From an uncultured Draconibacterium sp. (GTDB lineage Bacteria; Bacteroidota; Bacteroidia; Bacteroidales; Prolixibacteraceae): DNA of 64,000 nt. The stretch is from NCBI RefSeq assembly GCF_963675585.1, contig NZ_OY776414.1, forward strand, positions 1,839,001 through 1,903,000. The letters are read 5' to 3'. The stretch's first letter is position 1. Each line of letters begins with the position of its first letter. A model generated the notes under the pieces. The model was given only the letters and a program-made list of their open reading frames with translations, made no database searches and was not told the DNA's origin. Shown piece after piece: positions 1 to 9,856 of this stretch. The translations under genes and the position numbers were made by a program.

Positions 1-253
1 CTTCTTTGCTCTCGTAGCCCATAAAAGAGGCAACCAAAGTATAGGTTCCGGCATTTAACGGAAGGCGGAATTCGCCGTTTAAATTAGTTGTGGTACCGGT
101 TGTAGTTCCTTTTACAATCACATTGGCAAAGGGTAATGTGGCACCACCGTTTGAATCGCTTATAATACCACTAACCATACTTTGTGCAAATGCACCGGAA
201 ATTGTGGATAAGCTAATAATCAGGATAAATAGAGTTTTGTAAAACTGCTTCAT
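1..253 (-). CDS. SusC/RagA-type TonB-dependent receptor, N-terminal fragment
   Basis: The gene starts at the ATG read from 253 and runs off the left edge after 84 codons. The visible product begins with a signal peptide (MKQFYKTLFILI, ending near AFAQ) and continues into a carboxypeptidase-regulatory-like beta-sandwich (SGIISDSNGGATLPFANV, then a TTTNLNGEFRL stretch). This domain opens most SusC-family outer-membrane receptors that import oligosaccharides with a SusD partner. Unlike the receptor at 1972-5214 it has no STN signalling domain, so it need not be under ECF/FecR control. The plug and barrel lie outside the window, and another protein using this domain cannot be excluded. Confidence 0.8.
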   Translation of the reverse strand, partial: MKQFYKTLFILIISLSTISGAFAQSMVSGIISDSNGGATLPFANVIVKGTTTGTTTNLNGEFRLPLNAGTYTLVASFMGYESKE

Positions 254-509
254 ATTAAGTTCAATTTGTTTTTATTGAATTGATTTGTTAATGTTTATTA
301 CTCTTAGGTTCGGAAAGAGGGCATAGCATGGACAGCTTTATAAATGTTTTTTAAAACTTTTTCACAAACTACTAACTATCAAACAGATAAAACCTAAAAT
401 AAAAGCAAACAGCAATTTAAGCCACATGAAAATTGACTTAAACAAGTGGTAATTGATTGGAGGATTTATAAAAGATTTAGGAAGAAATACCGGAGTTGAA
501 TGAAGTAAA

Positions 510-1958
510 TTAATCGATGTAATCGTTGTGCAAAATTTCGTTTCCGGGGAAAGGCCAATAAAGAGATTTTGGAAGATCTTTCCCTGCCTCGGGAATTATG
601 GTCGCCCACCTGCCTGTTCGTTTCAGGTCGAACCAACGTTTCCCTTCGTTCATAAATTCGTAACCCCGTTCCCGAAAAATCAGTTCATCAAATTCTTCGC
701 GAGAAAGATCAGCTGGTAAATCAACCTCCATATTGAACGTATTTACATCAACTCCGTAGGCCCTTCTGCGGACCTTGTTTACGGCATCGTAAGCCTCCGT
801 AGTTGGCCCGTTAATCAGGTTTTCGGTTTCAGCAAAAATTAATAATACATCGGCATAACGGTACAAATAATAGTCAACGCCCGAAGCAGTTTCTTCCGGT
901 TGGCCCGGATCGCGATGCTTGCCGTAAACGTGTGTATAATCTCCGGCCATCTCAATATCAACCAGCTGCCCGTTAATGGTGGCTGTGTTATAAATATTCA
1001 GCGCTTTTCTTAAATCATTGTCATTCCAGTTTTTTAAAAGTGGCGCGTTTGTATTGGCACCATAATCTTCAAAAGCACGAACAGCAGCAACTTCAGGATG
1101 AGATAAAGGCGCCCCATACGCTGCCAGAAAACTCCCCTGCCCTACGTATCGCGAAAATTTAAGCGAGAAAATATCTTCTTCGTTTGTGGGTGAAGTGGGT
1201 GAATACAATTCATCGAGCGATGTAAGTATACCATATCCGTAGGTATTTTTGTTTTCGATAATTTCCTTTGCCAATTCCCTTGCTTCACTGTACCGTTTTA
1301 GTGTTAGAAAAATATCGGCCAATGCCGTTTTGGCTGCGCCTTTTGTAGCTCTTCCCGGATCATCTGTTTTTTCAGGAAGATAGTTTACTGCTTCGGTCAT
1401 GTCCAGAATAATTTGTGAGTAAACATCCTCAATGGAACTCAAAGCCAGATTTGCATCGTCGGGACCGGTGACCGGTTCAATCCGTAAGGGAACTTCGCCA
1501 AATATCCGAACCAGCTGAAAATAGTCTAAGGCGCGTATAAAACAGGCTTCTCCCCTTGCTTCATTTTTGTAATTTTCATCCAAATTCTGATCGTCGTTTA
1601 ACAGTTTTAACAAACTATTTGCCCTGCTAATCGATTCATAGATGGTAGGCCAGCCGGCAGAAAACAAATACGGATCACTTTCGAAATGATAGTTGGCCAC
1701 ATCGTTTTTTTCCCTTAAACGCGAAACAGCATGTTCTTCTACCAAAATTAAAGCTCTTCCCCAATGCGATTCCCAAAGTCTGCCCCGGCTTCGGGTTAAA
1801 GGTTCGTACATGCCAACCAGTAAACTTTCAACAATATTCTCGTCCAATTCCTCCAAAGAAACCAGGGTCTGTGGTTCTTCCTCCAGAAATGTATTGCATC
1901 CGTTAAAAGTGAACAGACACATGATTGAAACGAGTATGATTGTTTTGTTTAATCGCAT
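510..1958 (-). CDS. SusD/RagB-family glycan-binding lipoprotein
   Basis: This is the surface lipoprotein that captures glycans and forms a lid on the SusC channel encoded just upstream. The N-terminus is a lipoprotein signal with lipobox FNGC and cysteine 21. A helical TPR-like body follows, and the C-terminal part carries the family pattern RERGYEFMNEGKRWFDLKR. The length of about 482 residues is slightly short for the family. I chose the ATG at 1958 because it gives a clean signal peptide; the frame could open four codons earlier at a TTG (1970), two bases from the SusC stop codon. The close spacing shows co-transcription with SusC. The substrate cannot be read from the sequence. Confidence 0.93.
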   Translation of the reverse strand: MRLNKTIILVSIMCLFTFNGCNTFLEEEPQTLVSLEELDENIVESLLVGMYEPLTRSRGRLWESHWGRALILVEEHAVSRLREKNDVANYHFESDPYLFSAGWPTIYESISRANSLLKLLNDDQNLDENYKNEARGEACFIRALDYFQLVRIFGEVPLRIEPVTGPDDANLALSSIEDVYSQIILDMTEAVNYLPEKTDDPGRATKGAAKTALADIFLTLKRYSEARELAKEIIENKNTYGYGILTSLDELYSPTSPTNEEDIFSLKFSRYVGQGSFLAAYGAPLSHPEVAAVRAFEDYGANTNAPLLKNWNDNDLRKALNIYNTATINGQLVDIEMAGDYTHVYGKHRDPGQPEETASGVDYYLYRYADVLLIFAETENLINGPTTEAYDAVNKVRRRAYGVDVNTFNMEVDLPADLSREEFDELIFRERGYEFMNEGKRWFDLKRTGRWATIIPEAGKDLPKSLYWPFPGNEILHNDYID

Positions 1959-1971
1959 AATCCCGAACAAA

Positions 1972-4900
1972 TTAAAACTTTACATTAACTCCCAATGTTA
2001 CCGTTTTTGCCGATGGGAAAGCGGCATAATCAACTCCCTGTAACTGATTTTCATTACTAAAACTATTTACTTCCGGTTCGAAACCCGAATATTTTGTAAA
2101 AGTCAGAATATTTTGTCCGCTGATGTACAAAGTTACATCATCTATCACATTAGAAATGCCCGGAATTTTGTACTCCAGTTTAATATTTTTTAATCGAAAA
2201 AACGACGCGTCTTCTATAAAACGGTCTGAATCCCACACAATATAATCATCACTAACAAGCGGATAATAGTCTCTTATATTTTGAATGCGGTTGGCAATTG
2301 GTTCCGGATCAGTTAGTGTCATCATGTTTACATTGTTTAGTTTGGCCCCGTAAACACCCTGCCAATTCATTGTTAATGCGAGATTTTTATACTGCAAACT
2401 GATGTCGAGCCCATAAAAGAAATCGGGCAAAGAACTACCGGCAACCTGACTATCTGCGTCGTCAATTATGCCATCCTTATTCACATCGTCGTACATTGGT
2501 TTTCCATTCTCATCCAAACCGAGGTATTTTGGCAGATAAAAGGAAAATATAGGCTCCCCAACCCGAACAATAGCTTGTGTTCTGGTGGCGTTATCAGTGG
2601 ATACAGGAATAATATCCTGGTTGTTTTTTGTTGCCACAACAACGTTATTATTTTTCGAGAAATTAAAATTGAAAGCAAAAAGCCAATCCTTGCGGTTTAC
2701 CAAATCAGCCCCCAACGACAATTCGAAACCTTTGTTTTGCACGGCTCCAACATTATCAACATAGGTTGAGTAACCTGCCGATCCGGGCAGTGTAACGTTG
2801 GCCAGTAAGTCTCTGGTATTCCGCACATAATAATCAAATACAAGCCTGAATCTCTCGTTATACATGCCGTAATCGATACCCAGGTTGTATTGTTCAGTGG
2901 TTTCCCACGAGAGATTTTTATTTGGCAATGTGGGTGCAAGTCCAACGTTAATTCCGCTGCCGGCCCCCTGTCCTGTATTTACTATTTCACCTACAAAAAG
3001 AGACTGATACGGTTTAATCGCCTGATTACCCGACAAACCCCAGCTGCTGCGCAATTTCAGGTTTGATATTTTGGTATTCTTAAGAAAATCTTCCTCGCCA
3101 ATACGCCAGGCCAGTGCCACTGCCGGGAAGGTCGCCCATTTATCACTTTCGGAAAATACCGAAGAACCATCGTAACGAATACTTAATGACATCAAATATT
3201 TGTTGTGATATGCCATGTGAATGCGACTAAAAAACGAAGCCAGTGTTGTTTTTGTACGGTTAATTACAGGAGTAGAAACTGAAGTTGCCGCCTGAATTGA
3301 ATTATTCAGAAGATCGTCGGAAGGGAAGCCTGTTCCGGCAAGACTTATGCTCTGATAATCTTCCCATTGCGCCGAAAAACCACCAATTGCTTCAAACGAT
3401 AATTTTTCACCCAGCGTTTTATTTATCGTAAAAAAATCTTCAAAAATATTTCCCAAAATCTTTATGTCATCCAGTTCTGCCGTTTGCGCCCCTAACTGCT
3501 GCAAGTTGCTCGGCAAATAATAGTCGTGAATCCTGTTTGTGTATTCCATTCCCAAACGCGTGGTATTCGAAATCCAGGAGGCTAGTTTGGTGTCCACATC
3601 AAAACCTCCGATAAAATAATACATAGTATTCCGATCGAGTGCCTGCAGCATCGCTACCGGATTGTCCATCACATCGTAACTAAAAGGATAAGCCAAAACC
3701 GATGAAAAATCGCCATTTTCGTCGTACACACCAATCGTTGACGGAACAAGTAAAGTTGCTCCTATCCCCGATTTTTGGTTGTTTCGGGAGTTTGTACCAT
3801 CTCCTGCCAAAAATCCATTCTGAATAACTTTACTAAACGATGTCCTTCCGTTAATACTTAACCAATTTGTAATGTCTCGTTCAAGGTTGAGCCTGAATCC
3901 AAACCGGGTAAAATCGGTATTCTCAACAATTCCGTTTTGACGCACATAATTTAATGATGCGTAATACTGGTTATTACTTCCACCTCCTGAAAAAGTTATA
4001 TTCTGACCGTGATGATAAGCTGTTCTGAAAACTTCATCCTGCCAATCGGTATTGGCGTTGCCGTAGTTGTTAATGGCTGTTAGGTTCTGTTGACGTTGTA
4101 CTTCCGATATGTTCCGTGCATTCGAATAATACTCGTTTGCGTAACTGATGTATTCATCTCCGCTCATTAACGGAAGTTTTTTTCGCACATTTTGTATTTC
4201 AAGGTACGAATCGTAAGTCACCTGCATTTTTCCGGAATTTCCTTTTTGTGTGGTAATCAGGATTACTCCGTTGGCCGCTCTCGAACCATAAATGGCAGTA
4301 GCAATTGCATCTTTTAAAACTTCAACAGAGCTAATATCGCCGGGGCTAATTCCTGAAAGGCCATTCAATTCGCGCACATCGGAATTAAATGTTGGAATTC
4401 CGTCGATCACGTACAAGGGTTCGTTTCCTCCGGCAATGGATGAAACGCCACGAATACGAACACTCATACCGGCACCCGGCTGACCCGAATTTTGGGTAAT
4501 TTGCACTCCGGCAACATGTCCTTTCAAACCTTGCTCGATGGTAGTTACCGGAAAGTCTTTTAGCAATTTTGTTTTTATGGATGCGATAGAACCTGTGTTT
4601 TCGGTTTTTTTAACCGTACCGTATCCAACAGCCACAACCTCCTCAATACTAATCACTTTGCTTGTTAAAACAACGTGTAACTCTTTTTCAGATGTAACAA
4701 GTATTTCCTTGGTTCCTAAACCAACAAACGAAAATACAAGTACAACCGGCTTTTTGGGAGCAGTTAATTCAAAGAGACCATTCGAATTGGAAAGCGTTCC
4801 GAACAAAGTGCCCTTCATGGTTATTGCTACTCCGGGTAAGGGAATTCCAAACTCGTTAACAACCCGGCCATTAATTATTCGTTTATTGCTTGCAGGCAGT

Positions 4901-5214
4901 GGTTCTTGCTGTTTATCCTTTCGTTTTAATATTACCTGATAACCAATTAGTTCAGCACTTAAAGAGGTCTGCTTCTCCAGTTCAAACAATATAATTTCAA
5001 GCGTAACATTTTGTACTTTTATAGTAATTAACTGCTCGTCGTCAAAAACTTCGTCCTGGTAAATAAAATAGTAGTCGCTTTGTTCTTCTATTTCGGAAAT
5101 GAATTTTTGTAAAGGTGCATTTTGCAGACTAAGACTAATTTTAGCCGATTGTGCCCGGGAACCAAAAACAAACAGGTTAACGAAAAGGACAGTAAGCAGC
5201 AGGTTTAATCTCAT
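1972..5214 (-). CDS. SusC-type TonB-dependent receptor with STN signalling domain
   Basis: This is an outer-membrane receptor for TonB-driven oligosaccharide uptake, 1080 residues. In order it shows a signal peptide (about 1-21), an STN domain (about 24-78, LQNAPLQKFISEIEEQ), a carboxypeptidase-regulatory-like domain (about 113-190, INGRVVNEFGIPLPGV), the plug (GYGTVKKTENTGSI, then VRIRGVSSIAGG and PLYVIDGIP) and a long beta-barrel ending in an aromatic residue (NVKF). In characterised systems the STN domain passes substrate occupancy to a FecR anti-sigma factor. FecR and an ECF sigma factor lie directly upstream and SusD directly downstream, so this is a complete trans-envelope signalling unit. 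The 118-bp gap before it may hold a sigma-dependent promoter, though I could not define one. Confidence 0.95.
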   Translation of the reverse strand: MRLNLLLTVLFVNLFVFGSRAQSAKISLSLQNAPLQKFISEIEEQSDYYFIYQDEVFDDEQLITIKVQNVTLEIILFELEKQTSLSAELIGYQVILKRKDKQQEPLPASNKRIINGRVVNEFGIPLPGVAITMKGTLFGTLSNSNGLFELTAPKKPVVLVFSFVGLGTKEILVTSEKELHVVLTSKVISIEEVVAVGYGTVKKTENTGSIASIKTKLLKDFPVTTIEQGLKGHVAGVQITQNSGQPGAGMSVRIRGVSSIAGGNEPLYVIDGIPTFNSDVRELNGLSGISPGDISSVEVLKDAIATAIYGSRAANGVILITTQKGNSGKMQVTYDSYLEIQNVRKKLPLMSGDEYISYANEYYSNARNISEVQRQQNLTAINNYGNANTDWQDEVFRTAYHHGQNITFSGGGSNNQYYASLNYVRQNGIVENTDFTRFGFRLNLERDITNWLSINGRTSFSKVIQNGFLAGDGTNSRNNQKSGIGATLLVPSTIGVYDENGDFSSVLAYPFSYDVMDNPVAMLQALDRNTMYYFIGGFDVDTKLASWISNTTRLGMEYTNRIHDYYLPSNLQQLGAQTAELDDIKILGNIFEDFFTINKTLGEKLSFEAIGGFSAQWEDYQSISLAGTGFPSDDLLNNSIQAATSVSTPVINRTKTTLASFFSRIHMAYHNKYLMSLSIRYDGSSVFSESDKWATFPAVALAWRIGEEDFLKNTKISNLKLRSSWGLSGNQAIKPYQSLFVGEIVNTGQGAGSGINVGLAPTLPNKNLSWETTEQYNLGIDYGMYNERFRLVFDYYVRNTRDLLANVTLPGSAGYSTYVDNVGAVQNKGFELSLGADLVNRKDWLFAFNFNFSKNNNVVVATKNNQDIIPVSTDNATRTQAIVRVGEPIFSFYLPKYLGLDENGKPMYDDVNKDGIIDDADSQVAGSSLPDFFYGLDISLQYKNLALTMNWQGVYGAKLNNVNMMTLTDPEPIANRIQNIRDYYPLVSDDYIVWDSDRFIEDASFFRLKNIKLEYKIPGISNVIDDVTLYISGQNILTFTKYSGFEPEVNSFSNENQLQGVDYAAFPSAKTVTLGVNVKF

Positions 5215-5332
5215 GCGTCGAAAATAGGTATTTTTTTATTTCTACTTACTTAACTTACAGATAAATCCGGGCATTCTTACACTTCTTGTAAAGCCCTTGC
5301 CAAGAACCAAAGCAAAGTAATAACGTAAAAAA

Positions 5333-6538
5333 TTATTTGGCGGCAGCTGTGTTTAAAACAAAGGTTGAAGCATTAAGCTGTTGCATGTCGAGTTCTGCTG
5401 TGGTTGCCAGAACTTTTACAACGGTCTCTACCTCAACGTCTTTTAATTTTAACTTACCGGAAATTATTTTTGCCCCTAAATTCGGATCATTTAATTTGAT
5501 CACCACATTAAAGTGTCGCTCAAGTTTTTTCACAATGGTTTCAAGGTTTTTCGATTTAAAATTCAAATATCCTTTATACCACGAAATGTACTCCGAATCA
5601 TCAATATCTGAAACGAGGATTTCCTTGCCATCGCTGTAACTCACGGCACTTTGCATTGGCGCAAGTAACTTTTCAGCAGATCCAAAGTTAAATCCCTGTT
5701 GTTTTACGCGCACGCTACCTTCTACCAAGAAAGTTTCAGTAAATCCATCAACCGGATACGCAGATAGGTTAAACCGGGTTCCTAAAACCTCGATGGCCAT
5801 GTTTTGTGTAGCAGCTACAAACGGCCACTCCTGGTTGTGTTTTACTTCAAAAAAGGCTTCTCCTTCAAGAAAAGTACTTCGTTTTTTCTTATCAAAAACA
5901 GGAGGATAAATAAAGCGGGAGCCTGCGTTTAAATATACTTTTGTTCCGTCCGACATGTGTAAAATCGCATTATTCCCATGTGGAATAAGCAACTGGTTTA
6001 ATACTGAAAGTTCAGAACCGTCTATGGAAACGGTATCTTTTTGATCGATTACAATCTGATTTGTATTTAAATACTGAATGTTTGCCAACGTGTTTTTCAG
6101 CTCGATAACTCTGTTGTTTGCCAAAACAAGTTGCGAATTGTCGCTGAAGTCAACACTTTCTACAACCATTTTCTGTGCATCCTCTAAAAAACTGCTACGG
6201 TATTCGCTGAAATAAAATTTAATTCCAATGAGAATAATAAAAACAGCGGCAGCGGCATATCCTAAAAATGCCCTACTGATTCGCGGTTTCTGATCTAGTT
6301 TCTTTTTCGCCTCAATTCCATCCATAATTCCGGCAAACAAATTTTCCGTTTCGGCGCTTGTGACCTTTTCTTTTTTACTTTTTAGTTGTAAAACAATCGT
6401 GCGCGCCTTCTGAATTTGTTCCAATTCTTCCGGGTGCTTTTCCTTGTAATCGTTCCAAAACGAATCAAGCTGTTCGGTGGGATTTAACACCCATCGCACA
6501 AACTTTTTATCATCGGTATATTTAAATAATTCGTTCAT
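5333..6538 (-). CDS. FecR-family anti-sigma factor
   Basis: This is an inner-membrane anti-sigma regulator of 401 residues. It has about 89 cytoplasmic residues, one membrane helix at about 90-110 (FLGYAAAAVFIILIGIKFYF), a periplasmic FecR domain (about 165-270, including the stretch LNAGSRFIYPP) and a C-terminal DUF4974-type domain (about 315-390) that resembles the STN fold. In this family the periplasmic part senses the STN domain of the partner SusC and the cytoplasmic part holds the ECF sigma factor. The gene lies 51 bp after the sigma gene and 118 bp before the STN-type SusC, all on one strand, so the partners are evident from context. Confidence 0.93.
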   Translation of the reverse strand: MNELFKYTDDKKFVRWVLNPTEQLDSFWNDYKEKHPEELEQIQKARTIVLQLKSKKEKVTSAETENLFAGIMDGIEAKKKLDQKPRISRAFLGYAAAAVFIILIGIKFYFSEYRSSFLEDAQKMVVESVDFSDNSQLVLANNRVIELKNTLANIQYLNTNQIVIDQKDTVSIDGSELSVLNQLLIPHGNNAILHMSDGTKVYLNAGSRFIYPPVFDKKKRSTFLEGEAFFEVKHNQEWPFVAATQNMAIEVLGTRFNLSAYPVDGFTETFLVEGSVRVKQQGFNFGSAEKLLAPMQSAVSYSDGKEILVSDIDDSEYISWYKGYLNFKSKNLETIVKKLERHFNVVIKLNDPNLGAKIISGKLKLKDVEVETVVKVLATTAELDMQQLNASTFVLNTAAAK

Positions 6539-6589
6539 TCTTTTCTCTTCGTTAAATTAATGGTCTGTTTCTTCTAAAAACAGGGACAT

Positions 6590-7207
6590 CTAAATGAATC
6601 TTTTTTTTGCAAAAACAAACAACAAGGTTTGAAACGACTCTTTATCCAAAAGGTTTCTAAGAGCCAAAACTGCCCGATGCATTGATTTTCGGGCTGATTC
6701 TACTGAAATCTTCATGATCTCAGCTATTTCGTTATATTCCAATTCTTCCTCAAACTTTAAATACACAATTTCTTTTTGTCGGGGGGCAAGATTTTTTACA
6801 GCACCAAGCAACTTGTCATTTCTTTCTGTCGATTTTTCACTTGCAATCACTTTATGCTCTTCACTGTACTCAATGTTAAAGTCAAGAGTATCGTTCATCT
6901 CGTCGAGATTAACAAAACGAAAGCGGTTTTCTTTTACTATTCGTTTTACTATTCCGTTTCGTACTGCAACAAAAAGATACGGTTTTAGCTTTTGAATTTT
7001 ATTCCCGCTCTTTTTTCGCTTTAAAAACAAATCGATAAAAACTTCCTGTAAACAATCGTGAACCAAATCGCGATCCATTGAAAATTTTAAACCATAATTT
7101 AATAAACCATTTACGGTAGAATTGTATATCAATGAAAAACAATTGTCATCGCCATTTAAAAAGGATTGCCATAAAAAATCGATACTTTGTTCTTCTGCTA
7201 CTGCCAT
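6590..7207 (-). CDS. ECF RNA polymerase sigma factor
   Basis: This is an extracytoplasmic-function sigma-70 factor of 205 residues. Region 2 covers about residues 20-95 (LVHDCLQEVFIDLFL, then KPYLFVAVRN). Region 4 covers about 130-185 with a helix-turn-helix (PRQKEIVYLKFEEELEYNEI, then SVESARKSMHRAVLALR). It is the first gene of the minus-strand unit sigma, FecR, SusC, SusD, so it should drive the SusCD genes when the receptor is occupied. It is divergent from the GH92 gene across 236 bp, which may share its control. In gut Bacteroides such units often serve host-type glycans; that is family knowledge and not shown here. Confidence 0.93.
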   Translation of the reverse strand: MAVAEEQSIDFLWQSFLNGDDNCFSLIYNSTVNGLLNYGLKFSMDRDLVHDCLQEVFIDLFLKRKKSGNKIQKLKPYLFVAVRNGIVKRIVKENRFRFVNLDEMNDTLDFNIEYSEEHKVIASEKSTERNDKLLGAVKNLAPRQKEIVYLKFEEELEYNEIAEIMKISVESARKSMHRAVLALRNLLDKESFQTLLFVFAKKRFI

Positions 7208-7401
7208 AAATCGTATGGAAAAAAAATTGCCGCCTCAAAGTTAAAAATTATCGTAAACTCTACACTTATTGATAAAGCAAGTACTCCTTTTTCGCTTTAT
7301 AATGCCAAATGAATTTACGTTATGGGCAAAATAAAAGCTCTGAAACAATGCCAAATACCTCAATTCACTTAATTTTGAAATAATTCGATTGGTGAGAGTC
7401 C

Positions 7402-7419
7402 ATATTTTTATAAAAATAT
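7402..7419. other. 18-bp AT-only palindrome before GH92
   Basis: An 18-base perfect palindrome (ATATTTTTATAAAAATAT) lies 25 bp before the GH92 start codon, in the divergent region between the sigma factor and the GH92 gene. It could be an operator, part of a promoter or a hairpin, or simply chance in A+T-rich DNA. Confidence 0.35.
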
Positions 7420-7443
7420 ACTCCTTACTATAAACACAATATA

Positions 7444-9738
7444 ATGACATCAAAATTAGTATGGGTTGCCGCCCTTTTCACACTTGTAAGTTGCACAAAA
7501 CAAGCTGTTGACAATTCTCCCCTTAACTATGTGAATCCACTAATCGGCACTGCTCCTGCCGCAACTATAAGTGCAATAAACCATGGTCATGGAACGGAAA
7601 ACAACGCCCAGGTAATTCCATCGGTAACCGTACCTTTGGGTATGACAAACTGGACACCACAAACCAGGGCTACCGAAACAAAATGTGTAGCTCCGTACTA
7701 CTACAACGATTCTACAATCAACGGTTTTAGAGGCACACACTGGTTAAGCGGTTCGTGCGTTCAGGATTATGGAAGTATGAGTATAATGCCTTTATCGGGG
7801 AAATTAAAATGCGGTACACTTGAAAGAGCCTCAGCATTTACACACAACGAAGAGGAATCAACCCCGTATAATTACCGGGTAACTTTAAGCGATTACAATA
7901 TTCAGGTTGAAATGACAGCAACACGACGTTGCGGAATGTTTCGGTTTAAATACGTCAACGAAGGCGAAGCACACATTGTAGTAAACCCGAACAGCGACGA
8001 GGGCGAAGGTTTTACACAAATTCTTCCCCGCCAGAATGAAATTATCGGATACAATCCTGTGCATCGGATTTACCAGGGATGGGGCGAAAAAGCCGGATTT
8101 AGCGGCTATTTTGTTGCCCGCTTCAGCCATGGATTTACGAATTACGGAACCTATCAGGATGAAGACGTATTTGAGCATGTAACACGTATTTCCGACCTTA
8201 AAAACCTGGGAGGCTTTGCATCTTTTTATGTAAACAAAAATGAAGTAATTGAAGTTTGTATCGGAACCTCGTTTACGAGTATCGAACAGGCGCGAAAAAA
8301 TCTGGATGCAGAAATCGGCGCAAAAACTTTTAATGAAATAAAATCGGACTTAAAAAATACCTGGGAAAGTATACTAAACAAAGTGCAGGTTGAAGGAGAA
8401 AATGAAGACGATAAAACAAAGTTTTACACCGCATTGTATCATGCATTTTTGCAACCCCGCACCTTTAACGATGTTGACGGCTCGTATGTAAGCTTTTCGG
8501 GTGGCGACAAAATATTAAATTCAGGAGACCGAAATTACTATGTCGACTTTTCGATGTGGGACACTTACCGCGCCTCGCACCCCTTATTCAATCTTTTAAT
8601 GCCCAATGAAAATACCGACATGATGTACAGTCTGATCGACAAAGCCAAACAAGGTGGCTGGCTTCCTATTTTTCCGTGTTGGAGCAGTTACACTTCTGCC
8701 ATGATTGGTGACCATGCAATAACAACTTTGGCCGATGCCTGTATTAAAAATGTAATCGAACTGAATGATGAAGCCTATTCGTATCTTTTAAAAAACGCCT
8801 TTGAAACACCGGAAGATTTTGCTGAATACAAAAACGGAAAAGGAAGACGTGCACTGGAGTCGTATAAAAAATATGGTTTTGTTCCGCTGGAAGATGAGGT
8901 AAAAGAATCGTTTCATCAGCAAGAGCAGGTTTCGCGAACACTTGAATATGCCTTCGACGATTTTGCCTTAAGTCAGGTGGCTTTAAAACGCGGAGACAAC
9001 ACAAACCATGAGCTTTTAACACAACGCGCATTCAACTATAAAAATGTTTACAGTGCTGCCGATTCGTGTGTTCGGGGACGTTACATCGATGGCCGTTTTA
9101 CCGATGAATTTAACAAACTTACGCGAATGCCTTACATTACAGAAGGTACTCCCTGGCAGTACACGTGGTATGTTCCGCATGACATAAACGGCTTAATGGA
9201 ATTAATGGGTGGTCAGGAAGGATTTAACAATAACCTCGATAATTTTCATGCAGCAAAACAGTACTGGCATGGAAATGAACCGGGGCATCAAATTCCGTTT
9301 TTATACAATTTTAGTGGCGAACCATGGAAAACACAAAAGCTGGTAACAGAAATAATGAAACAGGAATATGACTCAAGTGTGGGAGGACTAAGTGGCAACG
9401 ACGACGCCGGACAAATGTCGGCCTGGTATGTTTTCGCTGCTATGGGTTTTTACCCGGTTTGCCCCTCTGTTCCTGAATATGTAATATCCGGTCCCCATTT
9501 TGATAAAATTACGATCAATCAGGACAACGGAAATACGCTCAAAATTTATGCACCGGGAGCATCGTCAGGGAAAAACTATATTCAGGCTTATTCCATCAAC
9601 GATAAAAATGTTGCGAATAACTTCTTAAGTCACTCTGATATTGTAAATGGAGGTATTTTAAAATTTCAGATGAGTGACACTCCTAATAAAAATTGGGGAA
9701 GAGAGAAAAATGCACGCCCGTTTTCGTTAAGCAAATAA
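7444..9738 (+). CDS. GH92 alpha-mannosidase, lipoprotein
   Basis: This is a secreted glycosidase of 764 residues in family GH92, whose known members are calcium-dependent exo-alpha-mannosidases. The N-terminus has a short lipoprotein signal with LVSC and cysteine 17. The family opening YVNPLIGT follows. The catalytic domain shows VDFSMWDTYRASHPLF, HGNEPGHQIPFLYNF (about 609-623, carrying the general-acid glutamate region) and GNDDAGQMSAWYVFAAMGFY (about 650-669, carrying the catalytic aspartates). Length and motif order are normal. It is divergent from the ECF sigma factor and separated from the next gene by a convergent terminator, so it is probably monocistronic. The exact linkage (alpha-1,2, 1,3 or 1,6) cannot be told. 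Confidence 0.93.
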   Translation: MTSKLVWVAALFTLVSCTKQAVDNSPLNYVNPLIGTAPAATISAINHGHGTENNAQVIPSVTVPLGMTNWTPQTRATETKCVAPYYYNDSTINGFRGTHWLSGSCVQDYGSMSIMPLSGKLKCGTLERASAFTHNEEESTPYNYRVTLSDYNIQVEMTATRRCGMFRFKYVNEGEAHIVVNPNSDEGEGFTQILPRQNEIIGYNPVHRIYQGWGEKAGFSGYFVARFSHGFTNYGTYQDEDVFEHVTRISDLKNLGGFASFYVNKNEVIEVCIGTSFTSIEQARKNLDAEIGAKTFNEIKSDLKNTWESILNKVQVEGENEDDKTKFYTALYHAFLQPRTFNDVDGSYVSFSGGDKILNSGDRNYYVDFSMWDTYRASHPLFNLLMPNENTDMMYSLIDKAKQGGWLPIFPCWSSYTSAMIGDHAITTLADACIKNVIELNDEAYSYLLKNAFETPEDFAEYKNGKGRRALESYKKYGFVPLEDEVKESFHQQEQVSRTLEYAFDDFALSQVALKRGDNTNHELLTQRAFNYKNVYSAADSCVRGRYIDGRFTDEFNKLTRMPYITEGTPWQYTWYVPHDINGLMELMGGQEGFNNNLDNFHAAKQYWHGNEPGHQIPFLYNFSGEPWKTQKLVTEIMKQEYDSSVGGLSGNDDAGQMSAWYVFAAMGFYPVCPSVPEYVISGPHFDKITINQDNGNTLKIYAPGASSGKNYIQAYSINDKNVANNFLSHSDIVNGGILKFQMSDTPNKNWGREKNARPFSLSK

Positions 9739-9750
9739 GAAATATAAAAA

Positions 9751-9782
9751 GCCGGTCAGATCTCCTTAAAAATCTGACCGGC
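9751..9782. terminator. Bidirectional terminator between GH92 and DUF5916
   Basis: A perfect 11-bp stem (GCCGGTCAGAT paired with ATCTGACCGGC) with a 10-base loop lies between two convergent genes. A-rich sequence precedes it and a T-rich stretch follows, so it can end transcription from both sides. Confidence 0.85.
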
Positions 9783-9856
9783 CTGTATTTTAAAAATCAT
9801 TGCTAACCCGAAGCATTAAATTGGCCCGGCTAATTTGCGCCAACTAAACCTTGTGT

